DNA of 64,000 nt, taken from positions 62,001 to 126,000 of the forward strand of contig NZ_FOJN01000006.1 in assembly GCF_900111805.1 (NCBI RefSeq). Reading direction: 5' to 3'. Source of the stretch: Rhodococcoides kroppenstedtii (lineage in GTDB: Bacteria > Actinomycetota > Actinomycetes > Mycobacteriales > Mycobacteriaceae). The notes below the pieces were generated by a model. It searched no databases. It was not told where the DNA came from and saw nothing but the letters and a program-made list of their open reading frames with translations. Shown one piece after another: positions 1 through 8,936 of this stretch; position 1 is the stretch's first letter; each line of letters opens with the position of its first letter. The position numbers and the translations under genes are program-made.

Positions 1-139
1 CACGACCGACGTTCCGGCGCCGGCCCCGGGTGACCCGGCGGCCCCGCCCACGGAGAGCGCACCGCCCACGGAGACGGTCACGCCCACGCCGACCCCCACC
101 CCCGTGGTGGGCCAGACGTGCCGGGTGGGCACTCGATGA
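1..139 (+). CDS. pstP: PstP-type Ser/Thr protein phosphatase, C-terminal end only
   Basis: Only the last 45 codons are present, read in the frame starting at base 2 and ending in TGA at 137-139. The tail is rich in Pro, Thr and Glu and ends in a short segment with a single Cys, which resembles the extracellular C-terminus of mycobacterial PstP. PstP is the membrane-anchored PP2C phosphatase that reverses PknA/PknB phosphorylation. The identification rests mainly on position, because pstP precedes rodA-pbpA-pknA-pknB in Mycobacteriales. The stop overlaps the rodA start as ATGA, which suggests translational coupling. No catalytic residue is inside the window. Confidence 0.7.
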   Translation, partial: TTDVPAPAPGDPAAPPTESAPPTETVTPTPTPTPVVGQTCRVGTR

Positions 140-1593
140 CGGCACCCTCGCAGTCCTCGCCGTCCTTCCCCAGCCCTCCCGGTGGATTCGCGCCGGCACC
201 GCCGCAGTCCACGCGGCGTGGTGTCGAGGCCGCACTCCTCGCGGCGGCGACGTTGATCACCACGCTGTCCTTCGTGCTGGTCGAGGCCAGCCAAGAGCAG
301 GCCGTGACCTGGGACCTGGCGAAGTACGGTCTGGCGTACCTCGCGATGTTCGTCGTCGCCCACGCCGCGGTGCGTCGGTTCGCCACCCATGCCGATCCGC
401 TGCTGTTGCCCATCGTGGCGCTGCTCAACGGTCTCGGCCTGGTGCTCATCCACCGACTCGACCTCGCCGCGGAGGAATCCGCGCGGTACCTCGGCACGGA
501 TGCGCCGTCACCGGACGCGAACCAGCAGGTCCTGTGGACGGCCCTCGGTATCGCGTGCTTCGTCGCGGTGCTGGTCCTCGTCCGCGACTACCGCACCCTC
601 GCGCGCTACGGCTACACCCTCGGCCTCGGCGGCCTGCTCTTCCTGGCGCTGCCCGCCGTCCTGCCGGCTTCTCTCTCGGAGGTCAACGGGTCCAAGATCT
701 GGATCCGGCTGCCCGGCTTCAGCATTCAGCCCGGTGAGTTCGCCAAGATCGCGCTGTTGATCTTCTTCGCCTCCGTCCTGGTGGCCAAACGTGAGCTCTT
801 CACGACCGCCGGCAAGCACGTGTTGGGCATGGATCTGCCCCGAGCGCGCGATCTCGGTCCGATCGTGGTCGCCTGGATCGTCTCCATCGGGGTCCTCGTG
901 TTCCAGAAGGACCTCGGCACGTCGTTGCTCATCTACTCGACGGTGCTGGTGATGATCTACATCGCCACCGAGCGCGTCGGGTGGATCGTCGTGGGGTTGA
1001 CGCTGCTGCTGGCAGGATTCGTGCTCGCCTACAACACCTTCGGGCACGTGAAGATCCGTACGGACACCTGGCTCGACCCGTTCGCGGACTACAACGACAC
1101 CGGGTACCAGATCTCGCAGTCGCTGTTCGGTCTCGCCACCGGGGGCATGGGCGGCACCGGTCTCGGCAGCGGTCGCCCGTCGCAGGTGCCGTTCGCCAAC
1201 ACCGACTTCATCATCGCCACCGTCGGCGAGGAGCTGGGCCTGATCGGGCTCGCCGCCGTGCTCATGCTGTACCTGTTGTTCGTCCTGCGCGGCGTCCGCA
1301 CCGCCCTGGCCGTGCGCGACAGCTTCGGCAAGCTGCTCGCGGCCGGACTGTCCGTCATCATCGCCGTGCAGCTGTTCGTCGTGGTGGGCGGGGTGACCAA
1401 GCTGATCCCGCTGACCGGTCTCACCACCCCCTTCATGTCCTACGGAGGCTCGTCCCTGCTCGCCAACTACGTTCTCGTGGCCCTGCTGATCAAGATCTCC
1501 GACGCTGCCCGCGCGCCCGTCGTTCCGCAGAAGCGCGGACCGGCCGGCCCGCAGATCGGTGACGCACCCACCCAGGTGGTGAAGCGCCCGTGA
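136..1593 (+). CDS. rodA: SEDS-family peptidoglycan glycosyltransferase RodA/FtsW
   Basis: A 485-residue polytopic membrane protein of the SEDS family, which polymerises lipid II into glycan strands together with a class B PBP. Many hydrophobic segments run from about residue 40 to 465. Family signatures visible are the GEFAK motif in the middle, the conserved loop with TWLDPF and GYQISQS, and the FANTDFIIATVGEELG motif. The C-terminal STGG-like segment is FMSYGGSSLL. The ATG at 136 is chosen over the GTG at 118 because it forms an ATGA overlap with the phosphatase stop. It is followed by pbpA with a GTGA overlap, so the SEDS/PBP pair is co-translated. RodA rather than FtsW is inferred from this context. 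Confidence 0.93.
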   Translation: MTAPSQSSPSFPSPPGGFAPAPPQSTRRGVEAALLAAATLITTLSFVLVEASQEQAVTWDLAKYGLAYLAMFVVAHAAVRRFATHADPLLLPIVALLNGLGLVLIHRLDLAAEESARYLGTDAPSPDANQQVLWTALGIACFVAVLVLVRDYRTLARYGYTLGLGGLLFLALPAVLPASLSEVNGSKIWIRLPGFSIQPGEFAKIALLIFFASVLVAKRELFTTAGKHVLGMDLPRARDLGPIVVAWIVSIGVLVFQKDLGTSLLIYSTVLVMIYIATERVGWIVVGLTLLLAGFVLAYNTFGHVKIRTDTWLDPFADYNDTGYQISQSLFGLATGGMGGTGLGSGRPSQVPFANTDFIIATVGEELGLIGLAAVLMLYLLFVLRGVRTALAVRDSFGKLLAAGLSVIIAVQLFVVVGGVTKLIPLTGLTTPFMSYGGSSLLANYVLVALLIKISDAARAPVVPQKRGPAGPQIGDAPTQVVKRP

Positions 1594-3074
1594 ACACACC
1601 CCTGCGCCGCGTCGCGATCGGCATCATGGCCATGGTCGTCGTGCTGCTCGCCAACGCCACCTACGTCCAGGTGATCAAGGCCGACGATCTCCGGACCGAT
1701 CCGCGGAACTCGCGTGTTCTGTTGGACGAGTACGCCCGTCAACGCGGACAGATCTCGAGCGGCGGCCAGGTCCTGGCCGCGTCCGTCGCGACGGACGATC
1801 GGTACAAGTACCTGCGGACCTACCCGTCCAACCCCGCAGCGCCGTCGAGCGCACTGGCCAACGCGCCGGTCACCGGCTTCTACTCGATGCTCTACTCGAG
1901 CACGGGGCTCGAGCGGGCGGAGGACCCCATCCTCAACGGGTCGGACAACCGGCTGTTCGGCAAACGGTTCTTCGACCTGCTGGCCGGCCGCGACCCCCGC
2001 GGTGGCAACGTGGTCACCACCATCGACCCCGTGATGCAGCAGGTCGCCTACGACCAGCTGACCAGCAAGGGCTACACCGGATCCGTGGTGGCCATCGAGC
2101 CGTCCACGGGCAAGATCCTCACGATGGTCTCGACGCCGAGTTACGACCCCAACGAACTGGCGTCGCACGACGGTGAACAGACGGCCGCAGCCTGGGAACG
2201 GCTCAGCCAGGACCCCACCAACCCCCTGGTGAACCGGGCGATCTCGCAGACCTACCCGCCGGGCTCGACGTTCAAGGTGGTCGTCACCGCGGCCGCCCTC
2301 GCGGACGGCGCGTCCCCCGACACGCAGCTGACGGCGGCACCGGACATCACGCTGCCCGGTACCTCGACGACGCTCGAGAACTACAACGGAGCGACCTGCG
2401 GCGGCGGCGCCACCGCGTCTCTGCGCGAGGCTTTCGCGCGGTCGTGCAACACCGCCTTCGTCGAGCTCGGCATCGACGCCGGTGCGGGCGCCGTGTCCGA
2501 CACCGCGGCGGCGTTCGGCGTGGGCGAGAGCCAGTCCGTGCCCCTGCCGGTCGCGCCCAGCACCGTCGGGGACATTCCCGACGACGCCGCGCTCGGGCAG
2601 TCGAGCATCGGCCAGCGGGACGTCGCCCTCACGCCGCTGCAGAACGCCGAGATCGCCGCGACCATCGCGAATCGTGGTGTGCGCATGGCCCCACATCTCG
2701 TCGCGCAGCTCCAGGCACCCGATCTGTCCACGCTCGACACCACCGAACCGACGTCGCTGGGCCAGGCCGTCTCACCGGAGGTCGCCGGCACCCTCACCGA
2801 CCTGATGATCGGAGCGGAGAACAACTCCGGTTCCGAGGGCCGGATCCCCGGGGTGCAGATCGCGTCGAAGACGGGCACCGCCGAGCACGGCAGCGACCCG
2901 CGCAACACCCCGCCGCACGCCTGGTACATCGCGTTCGCACCCGCGGAGGATCCGAAGATCGCGATCGCCGTCATCGTCGAGGACGGCGGGGACCGCGCCC
3001 TCGCGGCCACCGGCGGGTCGGTCGCGGCTCCGGTGGCGCGGGCCGTACTCGGCGCCGGATTGCAGGGGAGGTGA
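1590..3074 (+). CDS. pbpA: Class B penicillin-binding protein PbpA (transpeptidase)
   Basis: A 494-residue D,D-transpeptidase that cross-links septal or lateral peptidoglycan, anchored by one N-terminal membrane segment (about residues 8-26). All three penicillin-binding motifs are present: STFK at 226-229 (catalytic Ser226), SCN at 285-287 and KTG at 427-429. The length matches mycobacterial PbpA, which has a short N-terminal domain. The start is GTG at 1590, overlapping the rodA stop by four bases. The partner glycosyltransferase is RodA, encoded directly upstream. The kinases PknA and PknB follow in the same operon. Confidence 0.95.
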   Translation: MNTPLRRVAIGIMAMVVVLLANATYVQVIKADDLRTDPRNSRVLLDEYARQRGQISSGGQVLAASVATDDRYKYLRTYPSNPAAPSSALANAPVTGFYSMLYSSTGLERAEDPILNGSDNRLFGKRFFDLLAGRDPRGGNVVTTIDPVMQQVAYDQLTSKGYTGSVVAIEPSTGKILTMVSTPSYDPNELASHDGEQTAAAWERLSQDPTNPLVNRAISQTYPPGSTFKVVVTAAALADGASPDTQLTAAPDITLPGTSTTLENYNGATCGGGATASLREAFARSCNTAFVELGIDAGAGAVSDTAAAFGVGESQSVPLPVAPSTVGDIPDDAALGQSSIGQRDVALTPLQNAEIAATIANRGVRMAPHLVAQLQAPDLSTLDTTEPTSLGQAVSPEVAGTLTDLMIGAENNSGSEGRIPGVQIASKTGTAEHGSDPRNTPPHAWYIAFAPAEDPKIAIAVIVEDGGDRALAATGGSVAAPVARAVLGAGLQGR

Positions 3075-3082
3075 GCCACGGG

Positions 3083-4483
3083 ATGAACGGTGGACTGAAC
3101 AACGGTGCCCTCGTGGCGGACCGCTACCGGCTGATCCGACTCATCGCCACCGGCGGTATGGGCCAGGTGTGGGAGGCGACGGACAACCGTCTCGATCGCC
3201 GGGTCGCGGTGAAGATTCTCAAGCCCGAGTTCTCCGACGATCCGGAGTTCGTGGAGCGGTTCCGCATTGAGGCACGCACGACCGCGCTGCTCAATCACCC
3301 CGGCATCGCCAACATCTTCGACTACGGCGAGGTGCGCGACCCGAGCGGTCAGTCGCTGGCGTACCTGGTCATGGAACTCGTGATCGGTGAGCCGTTGAAC
3401 GCGGTGCTCGGACGCATGGGGCGGCTGCCGCTGGTGCACGCCCTGGACATGCTCGAACAGACGGGTCGCGCCCTGCAGGCGGCCCACCGAGCGGGCATCG
3501 TGCACCGCGACGTCAAGCCGGGCAACATCATGATCACGCCCGACGGCACGGTGAAGATCACCGACTTCGGCATCGCGAAGGCGGTCGACGCCTCCCCGGT
3601 CACACGCACCGGCATGGTGATGGGGACCGCGCAGTACATCGCGCCCGAGCAGGCGTTGGGTCAGGACGCCACCTCGGCGTCCGACGTCTACAGCCTGGGT
3701 GTCGTGGGATACGAGGCGGTCTCGGGTCACCGTCCCTTCGTCGGGGACGGCGCACTCACGGTGGCCATGAAACACGTCCGCGACGCCGTCCCGCCGTTGC
3801 CGGCGGACCTGCCTCCGCAGGTGCGCGAGCTGGTCGAGATCACCATGACCAAGGACCCGGCGGCGCGGTACGCGAACGGCGGCGAGTTCGCCGACGCGGT
3901 CGCCGCGGTGCGGGCCGGTCGTCGCCCCCCGGCGCCGGGCACGCCCCGGTCCGCCACCGGAACCACCCGCGTGGTGCCGCCGGTCGCCGCGGGCGGTCCG
4001 AGCAGCACCCGGATGATGAGCACCGCGGCCGGTCGGTACGGGGCCGCGGCTCCGCGTGACCCGGAGCCCGATCGTGGCGGCATGTCGCCCGGCCAGAAGG
4101 CGCTGGCCTGGGCGGCAGCCGGACTCCTGCTTCTCGCGGCCATCGTCGCGTTCGGCTTGTTCGTGTTCTCCGAGAGCGGCGGCGGACCCACCGTCCCGCT
4201 GACCACGTCGACCACCACGGTGGCACCGACGACGACCGAGCCGACCACCACCACGACTCGGCCGACGACCACGACCACCACCACCACGACGACCACGACG
4301 ACGACCACCGAGCCCACCACCACGGAGCCGACGACCACCGAGCCCACCACGACCACCACCACGACCACCCCGGGCGGACTGTTCGACATCCCCGGACTCG
4401 GCGGCATCGGCAACGGCGGCGGGAACGGCAACGGCAACGGGAACGGGAACGGGAACGGCAACGGACCGGGAGGGGGACGGTGA
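3083..4483 (+). CDS. pknA: Ser/Thr protein kinase PknA
   Basis: A 466-residue transmembrane Hanks-type kinase controlling cell division and wall synthesis. The kinase domain is at about 15-280: glycine-rich loop ATGGMGQV, Lys44 in VAVK, HRD at 141-143, DFG at 161-163, and activation-loop Thr174/Thr176. A membrane segment lies near residue 340. The short extracellular tail is unusual: a long Thr-rich stretch followed by a Gly-Asn repeat ending in GPGGGR, and no sensor domain. ATG 3083 is chosen because a strong Shine-Dalgarno (GGGGAGGTGA, 3065-3074) sits 8 nt upstream. A GTG at 3071 would overlap the pbpA stop but leaves the SD too close. Confidence 0.93.
   Translation: MNGGLNNGALVADRYRLIRLIATGGMGQVWEATDNRLDRRVAVKILKPEFSDDPEFVERFRIEARTTALLNHPGIANIFDYGEVRDPSGQSLAYLVMELVIGEPLNAVLGRMGRLPLVHALDMLEQTGRALQAAHRAGIVHRDVKPGNIMITPDGTVKITDFGIAKAVDASPVTRTGMVMGTAQYIAPEQALGQDATSASDVYSLGVVGYEAVSGHRPFVGDGALTVAMKHVRDAVPPLPADLPPQVRELVEITMTKDPAARYANGGEFADAVAAVRAGRRPPAPGTPRSATGTTRVVPPVAAGGPSSTRMMSTAAGRYGAAAPRDPEPDRGGMSPGQKALAWAAAGLLLLAAIVAFGLFVFSESGGGPTVPLTTSTTTVAPTTTEPTTTTTRPTTTTTTTTTTTTTTTEPTTTEPTTTEPTTTTTTTTPGGLFDIPGLGGIGNGGGNGNGNGNGNGNGNGPGGGR
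4200..4370 (+). repeat. Low-complexity ACC/ACG (Thr codon) tract in pknA
   Basis: Almost uninterrupted Thr codons (ACC, ACG, ACT) broken by a few Glu-Pro pairs. The tract encodes the extracellular linker of PknA, just after its membrane segment. It is prone to length change by slippage and probably to O-glycosylation, which is known for Thr/Pro-rich actinobacterial surface segments. The glycosylation is inference. Confidence 0.85.
4410..4465 (+). repeat. Hexanucleotide GGCAAC/GGGAAC repeat in pknA
   Basis: A run of Gly-Asn codon pairs (GGC/GGG-AAC) that closes the PknA extracellular tail. Together with the Thr tract it forms a disordered, repeat-derived tail where a sensor domain would otherwise be. 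Confidence 0.85.
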
Positions 4484-6399
4484 CGACCCCTCGCAAGCTG
4501 TCCGCCAGGTACGACCTGGGCGAGATCCTCGGCTTCGGCGGCATGTCCGAAGTGCATCTCGCCCGGGACGGACGCCTGGACCGCGATGTCGCCATCAAGG
4601 TGTTGCGTCAGGATCTCGCGCGTGACCCCACGTTCTACCTGCGGTTCCGGCGCGAGGCGCAGAACGCGGCCGCGCTGAACCATCCCGCCATCGTCGCGGT
4701 GTACGACACGGGCGAGGCCGAGACCGAGACGGGCCCGCTGCCCTACATCGTCATGGAGTACGTCGACGGCGAGACCCTGCGGGACATCGTCCGATCCGAG
4801 GGACCCATGGCGCCCAAGCGCGCGATGGAAGTCATCGCCGACGTCTGTGCGGCGCTCGACTTCAGCCACCGCAACGGCATCGTGCACCGGGACGTCAAAC
4901 CGGCGAACGTCATGATCAACCGCGCCGGTGCCGTGAAGGTGATGGACTTCGGCATCGCCCGGGCCATCGCCGACAGCTCGAGCCCCATGACGCAGACCGC
5001 CGCCGTGATCGGCACGGCGCAGTACCTCTCGCCCGAGCAGGCGCGCGGTGAACAGGTGGACGCCCGATCCGACGTGTACTCCCTCGGCTGCGTGCTCTTC
5101 GAGATCCTCACCGGCGAGCCGCCGTTCACCGGTGATTCCCCGGTCGCCGTGGCGTACCAGCACGTGCGCGAGGACCCGCGCCTGCCGTCGTCGGTGAACA
5201 CGGAGGTTCCGGGGGCACTCGACTCGATCATCCTCAAGGCGATGAGCAAGAACCCGGCCAACCGCTACCAGAGTGCGGCGGACATGCGGTCGGACCTGAT
5301 CCGCGTGCTCGGCGGGCAGCGCCCCAGCGCTCCGGTCGTCATGAGCGACGAGGATCGCACCACTATCTTCGGCGGCTCGGACACCGGGCGCGCGCCGGAC
5401 CGCGGGCCGACCGACGCACCGCCGCCCCGCGCGACGGGTCGCCACGCCGAGCCGGAGCCCGACGACGGGCGGGGTAGCCGCGTCAAGGTCGTGCTCGCCG
5501 CGGTGGCCGCCATCGTCGTCGTCGGCATCGTCGGGTTGTTCCTGTGGAACCTCGGCCCCGGCGCCGATCCCCGCTCGGTGACCGTCCCGGACGTCTCGGC
5601 CCTCTCCCCGGACGACGCGCGCACCACACTGGAGAACGCGGGCTTCCGCGTGGACGTGCAGCAGCGCACCGATCCGACGGTGCCCGAGGGCGCCGTCATC
5701 GGGACCCGGCCGGTCTCCGGCACCACCGTCGACGAGAACAGCACTCTCGTCCTCGAGCTCTCGACCGGCCCCGAGCAGATCCAGGTTCCCTCGCTGACCG
5801 GGCTGACCAGCGACGCCGCGGCCGCAGCTCTCGATCAGGCGGGCCTGACGCTCGATCCCGACGTCGGGCGGGCGGCGTCGTCGCGCGACCAGATCGACAA
5901 GGTGGTCTCCCAGGAGCCCGCCCGCGGGTCGACGATGGTGCAGGGGTCGGCCGTGCGCATCACGCTGGGGTCCGGCCCGCGGCAGATTCGGGTGCCCGAC
6001 GTGGTCGGTCAGAACATCGAGGTGGCGCAGCCGAACCTCGCCGGCGCGGGCTTCGTCGTGGATCGCCGCAGCGTCGACTCGGCCCGCCCCGCCGGTGAGG
6101 TGGTCTCTACCTCGCCGGCCGGTGGCGGTACGGCGAGCGAAGGCGACACGGTCTCGGTGTCGGTGTCCAATGGGAGCCAGTTCACGGTTCCGGACATCAC
6201 CGGGCAGACACCGGTGCAAGCCGTCGACACCCTGCGTGCCGCCGGGTGGCAGGGCACGGTGTCCGACCTCGACCAGGTGGACGTGCCGACCCTCGACACC
6301 GGTCAGGTCAATCGCATTCAGCAGCAGGCGGTTCCGGAGGGTCAGCCGCTGGGGAAGACCGCGCGGATCGGGGTGTCGATCGGTCGGTTCGGCATCTGA
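4480..6399 (+). CDS. pknB: Ser/Thr protein kinase PknB with four PASTA domains
   Basis: A 639-residue transmembrane kinase that senses muropeptides or lipid II and phosphorylates cell-wall regulators such as CwlM and MurJ/MviN in relatives. The kinase domain is at about 10-275: glycine loop GFGGMSEV, Lys40, HRD at 136-138, DFG at 156-158, and activation-loop Thr171/Thr173. A juxtamembrane linker leads to one membrane segment near 340-360. Four PASTA repeats follow, each opening with a PDV/PSL/PDI-type motif. The GTG start overlaps the pknA stop (GTGA). Both predicted substrates, CwlM and MurJ, are encoded 30-40 kb away in this window. Confidence 0.96.
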   Translation: MTTPRKLSARYDLGEILGFGGMSEVHLARDGRLDRDVAIKVLRQDLARDPTFYLRFRREAQNAAALNHPAIVAVYDTGEAETETGPLPYIVMEYVDGETLRDIVRSEGPMAPKRAMEVIADVCAALDFSHRNGIVHRDVKPANVMINRAGAVKVMDFGIARAIADSSSPMTQTAAVIGTAQYLSPEQARGEQVDARSDVYSLGCVLFEILTGEPPFTGDSPVAVAYQHVREDPRLPSSVNTEVPGALDSIILKAMSKNPANRYQSAADMRSDLIRVLGGQRPSAPVVMSDEDRTTIFGGSDTGRAPDRGPTDAPPPRATGRHAEPEPDDGRGSRVKVVLAAVAAIVVVGIVGLFLWNLGPGADPRSVTVPDVSALSPDDARTTLENAGFRVDVQQRTDPTVPEGAVIGTRPVSGTTVDENSTLVLELSTGPEQIQVPSLTGLTSDAAAAALDQAGLTLDPDVGRAASSRDQIDKVVSQEPARGSTMVQGSAVRITLGSGPRQIRVPDVVGQNIEVAQPNLAGAGFVVDRRSVDSARPAGEVVSTSPAGGGTASEGDTVSVSVSNGSQFTVPDITGQTPVQAVDTLRAAGWQGTVSDLDQVDVPTLDTGQVNRIQQQAVPEGQPLGKTARIGVSIGRFGI

Positions 6400-6414
6400 G
6401 GTACGGCCTCAGAT
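6394..6414. terminator. Bidirectional hairpin spanning the pknB and trpG stop codons
   Basis: ATCTGAGG and CCTCAGAT form a perfect 8-bp stem around a 5-nt loop. The TGA of pknB and the stop of the convergent trpG both lie inside the stem. The intergenic gap is only 9 bp, so this is the only candidate terminator for either gene. There is no U-tract. Confidence 0.5.
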
Positions 6415-7041
6415 CCGGGCGGCCCCCTCGAGGGTGTCGACCAGCGTGTCGGACGGGCCCTCGCCGCACACGGCGAGCCAGTTGGCCAGCATGCGGTGGC
6501 CGCCCTCGGTCATGACCGACTCCGGATGGAACTGCACACCGTGGACGGGCAGTTCGCGGTGCCGCATGGCCATGACGATGCCGGTCTCCGTGGTTCCGGT
6601 GACCTCGAGCTCGTCCGGGATCGTGTCCGGACGCACCGTCAGCGAGTGGTAGCGGGTGGCGGTGAACGGGTCCGGCAAGCCTGCCAACACGCCGAGACCC
6701 GTGTGGTGGACCCGGCTGGTCTTCCCGTGCAGCAACTCGGGTGCGCGCTCGACGACTCCGCCGAACGAGGCTCCGATCGCCTGGTGGCCGAGGCACACCC
6801 CGAGCACCGGCGTCGCGGTTCGGGCGCACGCCTGGACCATGTCCATCGTGACGCCGGCCCGATCGGGCGTTCCCGGCCCGGGGCTGAGCAGAACGCCGTC
6901 GGCCCGCGCGACCGCGGCGTCCACGTCGAGAAGTTCGGGATCGTCGTTGCGCAGCACGGTCGGGCGCGTGCCGAGCTGACCCAGGTACTGGACCAGGTTG
7001 AACACGAAGCTGTCGTAGTTGTCGACCACGAGGATGCGCAT
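6409..7041 (-). CDS. trpG: Glutamine amidotransferase, anthranilate/aminodeoxychorismate synthase component II
   Basis: A 210-residue class I glutamine amidotransferase that hydrolyses glutamine and passes ammonia to the chorismate-binding subunit, for tryptophan or 4-aminobenzoate synthesis. The catalytic triad is visible: Cys83 in GVCLGHQ, and His172 and Glu174 in FHPES. LLSPGPGTP forms the oxyanion region. The same gene lies convergent to pknB in mycobacteria, where it is annotated trpG and could serve both pathways (pabA). No component I gene is nearby, so the partner is encoded elsewhere. Confidence 0.9.
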   Translation of the reverse strand: MRILVVDNYDSFVFNLVQYLGQLGTRPTVLRNDDPELLDVDAAVARADGVLLSPGPGTPDRAGVTMDMVQACARTATPVLGVCLGHQAIGASFGGVVERAPELLHGKTSRVHHTGLGVLAGLPDPFTATRYHSLTVRPDTIPDELEVTGTTETGIVMAMRHRELPVHGVQFHPESVMTEGGHRMLANWLAVCGEGPSDTLVDTLEGAARI

Positions 7042-7050
7042 ACGACCAGC

Positions 7051-7245
7051 CTAATCGCGAGGTCGGTGCCCGCCGTGTCGGCGTCGTCGGGCGCGACGCA
7101 CCGCCAGGGCGACCGACCCGATCACGACGATCAGTCCGAGCCCCTGCAGGCCGGGTGAGTCGTCGGCTCCGCCGGCGATCACGGCCGCGACGCCGACCGC
7201 CACGGCGATGACGATGACGACGGCGTCCACCCACCGCACCGTCAT
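7051..7245 (-). CDS. Small two-helix membrane protein
   Basis: A 64-residue protein with two hydrophobic segments (about 4-22 and 30-47) and a very basic Arg/His C-terminus. I recognise no family. Its ATG overlaps the stop of the upstream HTH gene (ATGA), so it is the third gene of a DUF2975-HTH-membrane operon. The basic tail suggests the C-terminus is cytoplasmic. The function is unknown. Confidence 0.7.
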   Translation of the reverse strand: MTVRWVDAVVIVIAVAVGVAAVIAGGADDSPGLQGLGLIVVIGSVALAVRRARRRRHGGHRPRD

Positions 7246-7451
7246 TCCTCCTCCACCCACTCGAGCAGATCGCCCGGTTGACACTCCAACACCCGGCAGA
7301 TCGCCTCGAGGGTGCTGAACCGGATCGCCCGTGCCCGCCCGTTCTTGAGCACGGCCAGGTTGGCGGGCGTGAGGCCGACCTGCTCGGCGAACTCTCCGAC
7401 ACCGATCTTGCGACGGGCCAGTTCCACGTCGAGCCGCACCACGATGGGCAT
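7242..7451 (-). CDS. Small XRE/Cro-type transcriptional regulator
   Basis: A 69-residue single-domain helix-turn-helix protein. The HTH covers about residues 14-50, with the pattern EFAEQVGLTPANLAVLKNGR followed by the typical ICRVLECQPGDLLEW segment. Such tiny regulators are commonly paired with DUF2975 membrane proteins (YozG/YoaS-like pairs), as here. It starts at an ATG that overlaps the DUF2975 stop by one base. It probably autoregulates the operon through the palindrome at 7954-7970 (inference). Confidence 0.85.
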   Translation of the reverse strand: MPIVVRLDVELARRKIGVGEFAEQVGLTPANLAVLKNGRARAIRFSTLEAICRVLECQPGDLLEWVEEE

Positions 7452-7930
7452 CAGATCACCGTGTCCAGATCGGACCGCAGATCGGTGGCCTGCCGCAGCA
7501 GCGCCCGCATGACCACCATGAGGAGAGCGGCGACCGCGACGACCACGACCAGCAGGAAGAGCAGCAGCGGCAGTCCCGGATCGGTCGCGGTGAATCCCAC
7601 CGCCAGGAACACGACCACCAGGACCGCCCAGGCGGCGACGATGGCGCCGAGGATGGCGTTCACCCACCGCCGCGACGACGTCGTGAAGATCGTGTTCCGC
7701 TGCACCTGCGTGAGCAACTTCCAGGTGGCGATCACCACGACCTGGATGCAGAGCACCCAGTAGATCGACACGGCCGTGAGCGGCCAGCGCAGGCCGGCGT
7801 CCGCCGGTGACTCCTCGGCGAGGTGCGCGAACTGTCCGGGGAGGGAGAAGACCTGCAGGAACACCAGCACGGCGAACAGGACGACGAGAACGAGACGCAG
7901 CAGCGGCACCACTCGATGTTCGATGGACAT
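7451..7930 (-). CDS. DUF2975 family membrane protein
   Basis: A 159-residue protein with four predicted membrane helices (about 9-30, 47-70, 88-112, 119-141), matching the DUF2975 family. That family has no known biochemical role but is almost always encoded beside a small XRE regulator. ATG 7930 is chosen over the in-frame ATG 7951 because a promoter -10 element ends 6 nt upstream of it, giving a leaderless mRNA. It is first in a three-gene operon with the HTH protein and a small membrane protein. Confidence 0.8.
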   Translation of the reverse strand: MSIEHRVVPLLRLVLVVLFAVLVFLQVFSLPGQFAHLAEESPADAGLRWPLTAVSIYWVLCIQVVVIATWKLLTQVQRNTIFTTSSRRWVNAILGAIVAAWAVLVVVFLAVGFTATDPGLPLLLFLLVVVVAVAALLMVVMRALLRQATDLRSDLDTVI

Positions 7931-7936
7931 GTATCG

Positions 7937-7970
7937 ACTATCGACGCTCAATTATCGATTGTCAATCGAT
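7937..7970 (-). promoter_or_regulatory. Leaderless promoter with overlapping operator palindrome
   Basis: On the minus strand TTGACA (7960-7965) is followed after 17 bp by GATAGT (7937-7942), and the ATG of the DUF2975 gene begins 6 nt later. A perfect inverted repeat, ATCGATTG-T-CAATCGAT (7954-7970), covers the -35 box. This geometry fits repression by blocking RNA polymerase, most simply by the HTH protein encoded in the same operon. Confidence 0.75.
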
Positions 7971-8018
7971 CGACGGCGGCTCCTGTGCGCGACACCCGAG
8001 GGCGAGACCACACGGCGA

Positions 8019-8024
8019 TAGAGT
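8019..8024 (+). promoter_or_regulatory. Possible -10 element for crgA
   Basis: TAGAGT matches the actinobacterial TANNNT -10 pattern about 95 nt upstream of crgA. There is no good -35. The region up to crgA (8035-8110) contains imprecise repeats of a CCTCCCCACCGGAG-like unit and no other feature I can name. Confidence 0.3.
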
Positions 8025-8119
8025 GATCTGCGAGGTGAGAGCCACCGAGAGTCCTCCCCACCGGAGCCCTCCCCACCAGAGCCCGCCGAAAGCCCCCCAC
8101 CGAGAGCAGAGGAAGTCCG

Positions 8120-8383
8120 ATGCCGAAGTCGAAGGTCCGCAAGAAGACCGATTACACGCTCGATCCGACCAACCGCACGCCCGTCAAGGTCAAGGCCGCG
8201 CCGTCGAGCACTCTCTACCTGTCGGTGATGTTCGGTTTCATGCTGCTCGGTTTGGTGTATCTCATCGTGTACTACCTCGCCCAGGACAGCATCGGATGGA
8301 TGGCGGACCTCGGGGCCTGGAACCTGCTCATCGGTTTCGGCTTCTGGATCATCGGTCTCGTCATGACGATGAAGTGGCGGTGA
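8120..8383 (+). CDS. crgA: Cell division protein CrgA
   Basis: An 87-residue actinobacterial division protein that recruits FtsI/PBPs and CwsA to the septum. It begins with the characteristic basic MPKSKVRKK segment and has two membrane helices (about 34-54 and 64-83) ending in KWR. Length and architecture match mycobacterial CrgA, and so does its place between the trpG side and the PH-domain/ppiA/cwsA cluster. The start has an AGAGGAAG ribosome-binding site. Confidence 0.93.
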   Translation: MPKSKVRKKTDYTLDPTNRTPVKVKAAPSSTLYLSVMFGFMLLGLVYLIVYYLAQDSIGWMADLGAWNLLIGFGFWIIGLVMTMKWR

Positions 8384-8437
8384 CCGGCGGTAACGACGTC
8401 GTGCGCGCGCGAATGACATCGATGTTGTTCATCAACA

Positions 8438-8914
8438 GTGTGGATAACTCCTGTGGATGAATTGTCCCCGGGCCCGGTTCGCGCGTGGGGAACGCCACCG
8501 GCCCTGATCGTCGTTCTGGCGCTCGGCGGGCTGGCGCTGCTGGTCGCAGCCATGATGACCACGGGTGACACCCCGGGGCAGGTGTTGATCGGACTTGCTG
8601 CGCTCTGCGCGCTGGGACTGGCCGGCGTCGGGCTGCGCCGTCGCCCCCAGCTCTCGCTCACGGACGACGCCTTGCACGTCAAGGGTCTGCGCGGTGTCCG
8701 CACCTACCGCCGCGGCGATGTCGACACCATTCGACTGGTGCCGTACCCGCGTCTGGGGCGGCGGGTGCCGATGATCGAGATGGACCTCCGCGAACCCGAC
8801 GCCTCGGAACGGCTGGTCATCCTCGGCCGCTGGGATCTGGGCACGGATCCGCGGACGGTGTTCGACGAACTCGACGACGCCGGGTGGGTTCCCGAGGGCT
8901 TCTCCTACCGCTGA
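8438..8914 (+). CDS. PH-domain membrane protein (Rv0010c-like)
   Basis: About 158 residues with two membrane helices (about 22-42 and 48-66) followed by a compact bacterial PH-like domain ending in LGRWDLGTDPRTVFDEL. That closing segment is strongly reminiscent of the mycobacterial Rv0010c family, which sits at the same place next to ppiA. The function is unknown. The start is uncertain: GTG 8438 and GTG 8453 are both in frame and neither has a clear Shine-Dalgarno. Both candidate starts lie inside a pair of DnaA-box sequences. Confidence 0.8.
   Translation: MWITPVDELSPGPVRAWGTPPALIVVLALGGLALLVAAMMTTGDTPGQVLIGLAALCALGLAGVGLRRRPQLSLTDDALHVKGLRGVRTYRRGDVDTIRLVPYPRLGRRVPMIEMDLREPDASERLVILGRWDLGTDPRTVFDELDDAGWVPEGFSYR
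8439..8460 (-). promoter_or_regulatory. Pair of DnaA boxes at the PH-domain gene start
   Basis: On the minus strand TTATCCACA (8439-8447) is a perfect DnaA box. TCATCCACA (8452-8460) is one mismatch away, in the same orientation and 13 bp apart. They are about 18 kb from oriC and overlap the start codons of the PH-domain gene. Confidence 0.55.
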
Positions 8915-8936
8915 CGCGGCGAAGAACGCCGTGGGC

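Noticed and set aside
3071..3082. GTG at 3071 as pknA start (overlapping the pbpA stop)
   Set aside because: The good Shine-Dalgarno at 3065-3074 overlaps that codon and is correctly spaced only for ATG 3083.
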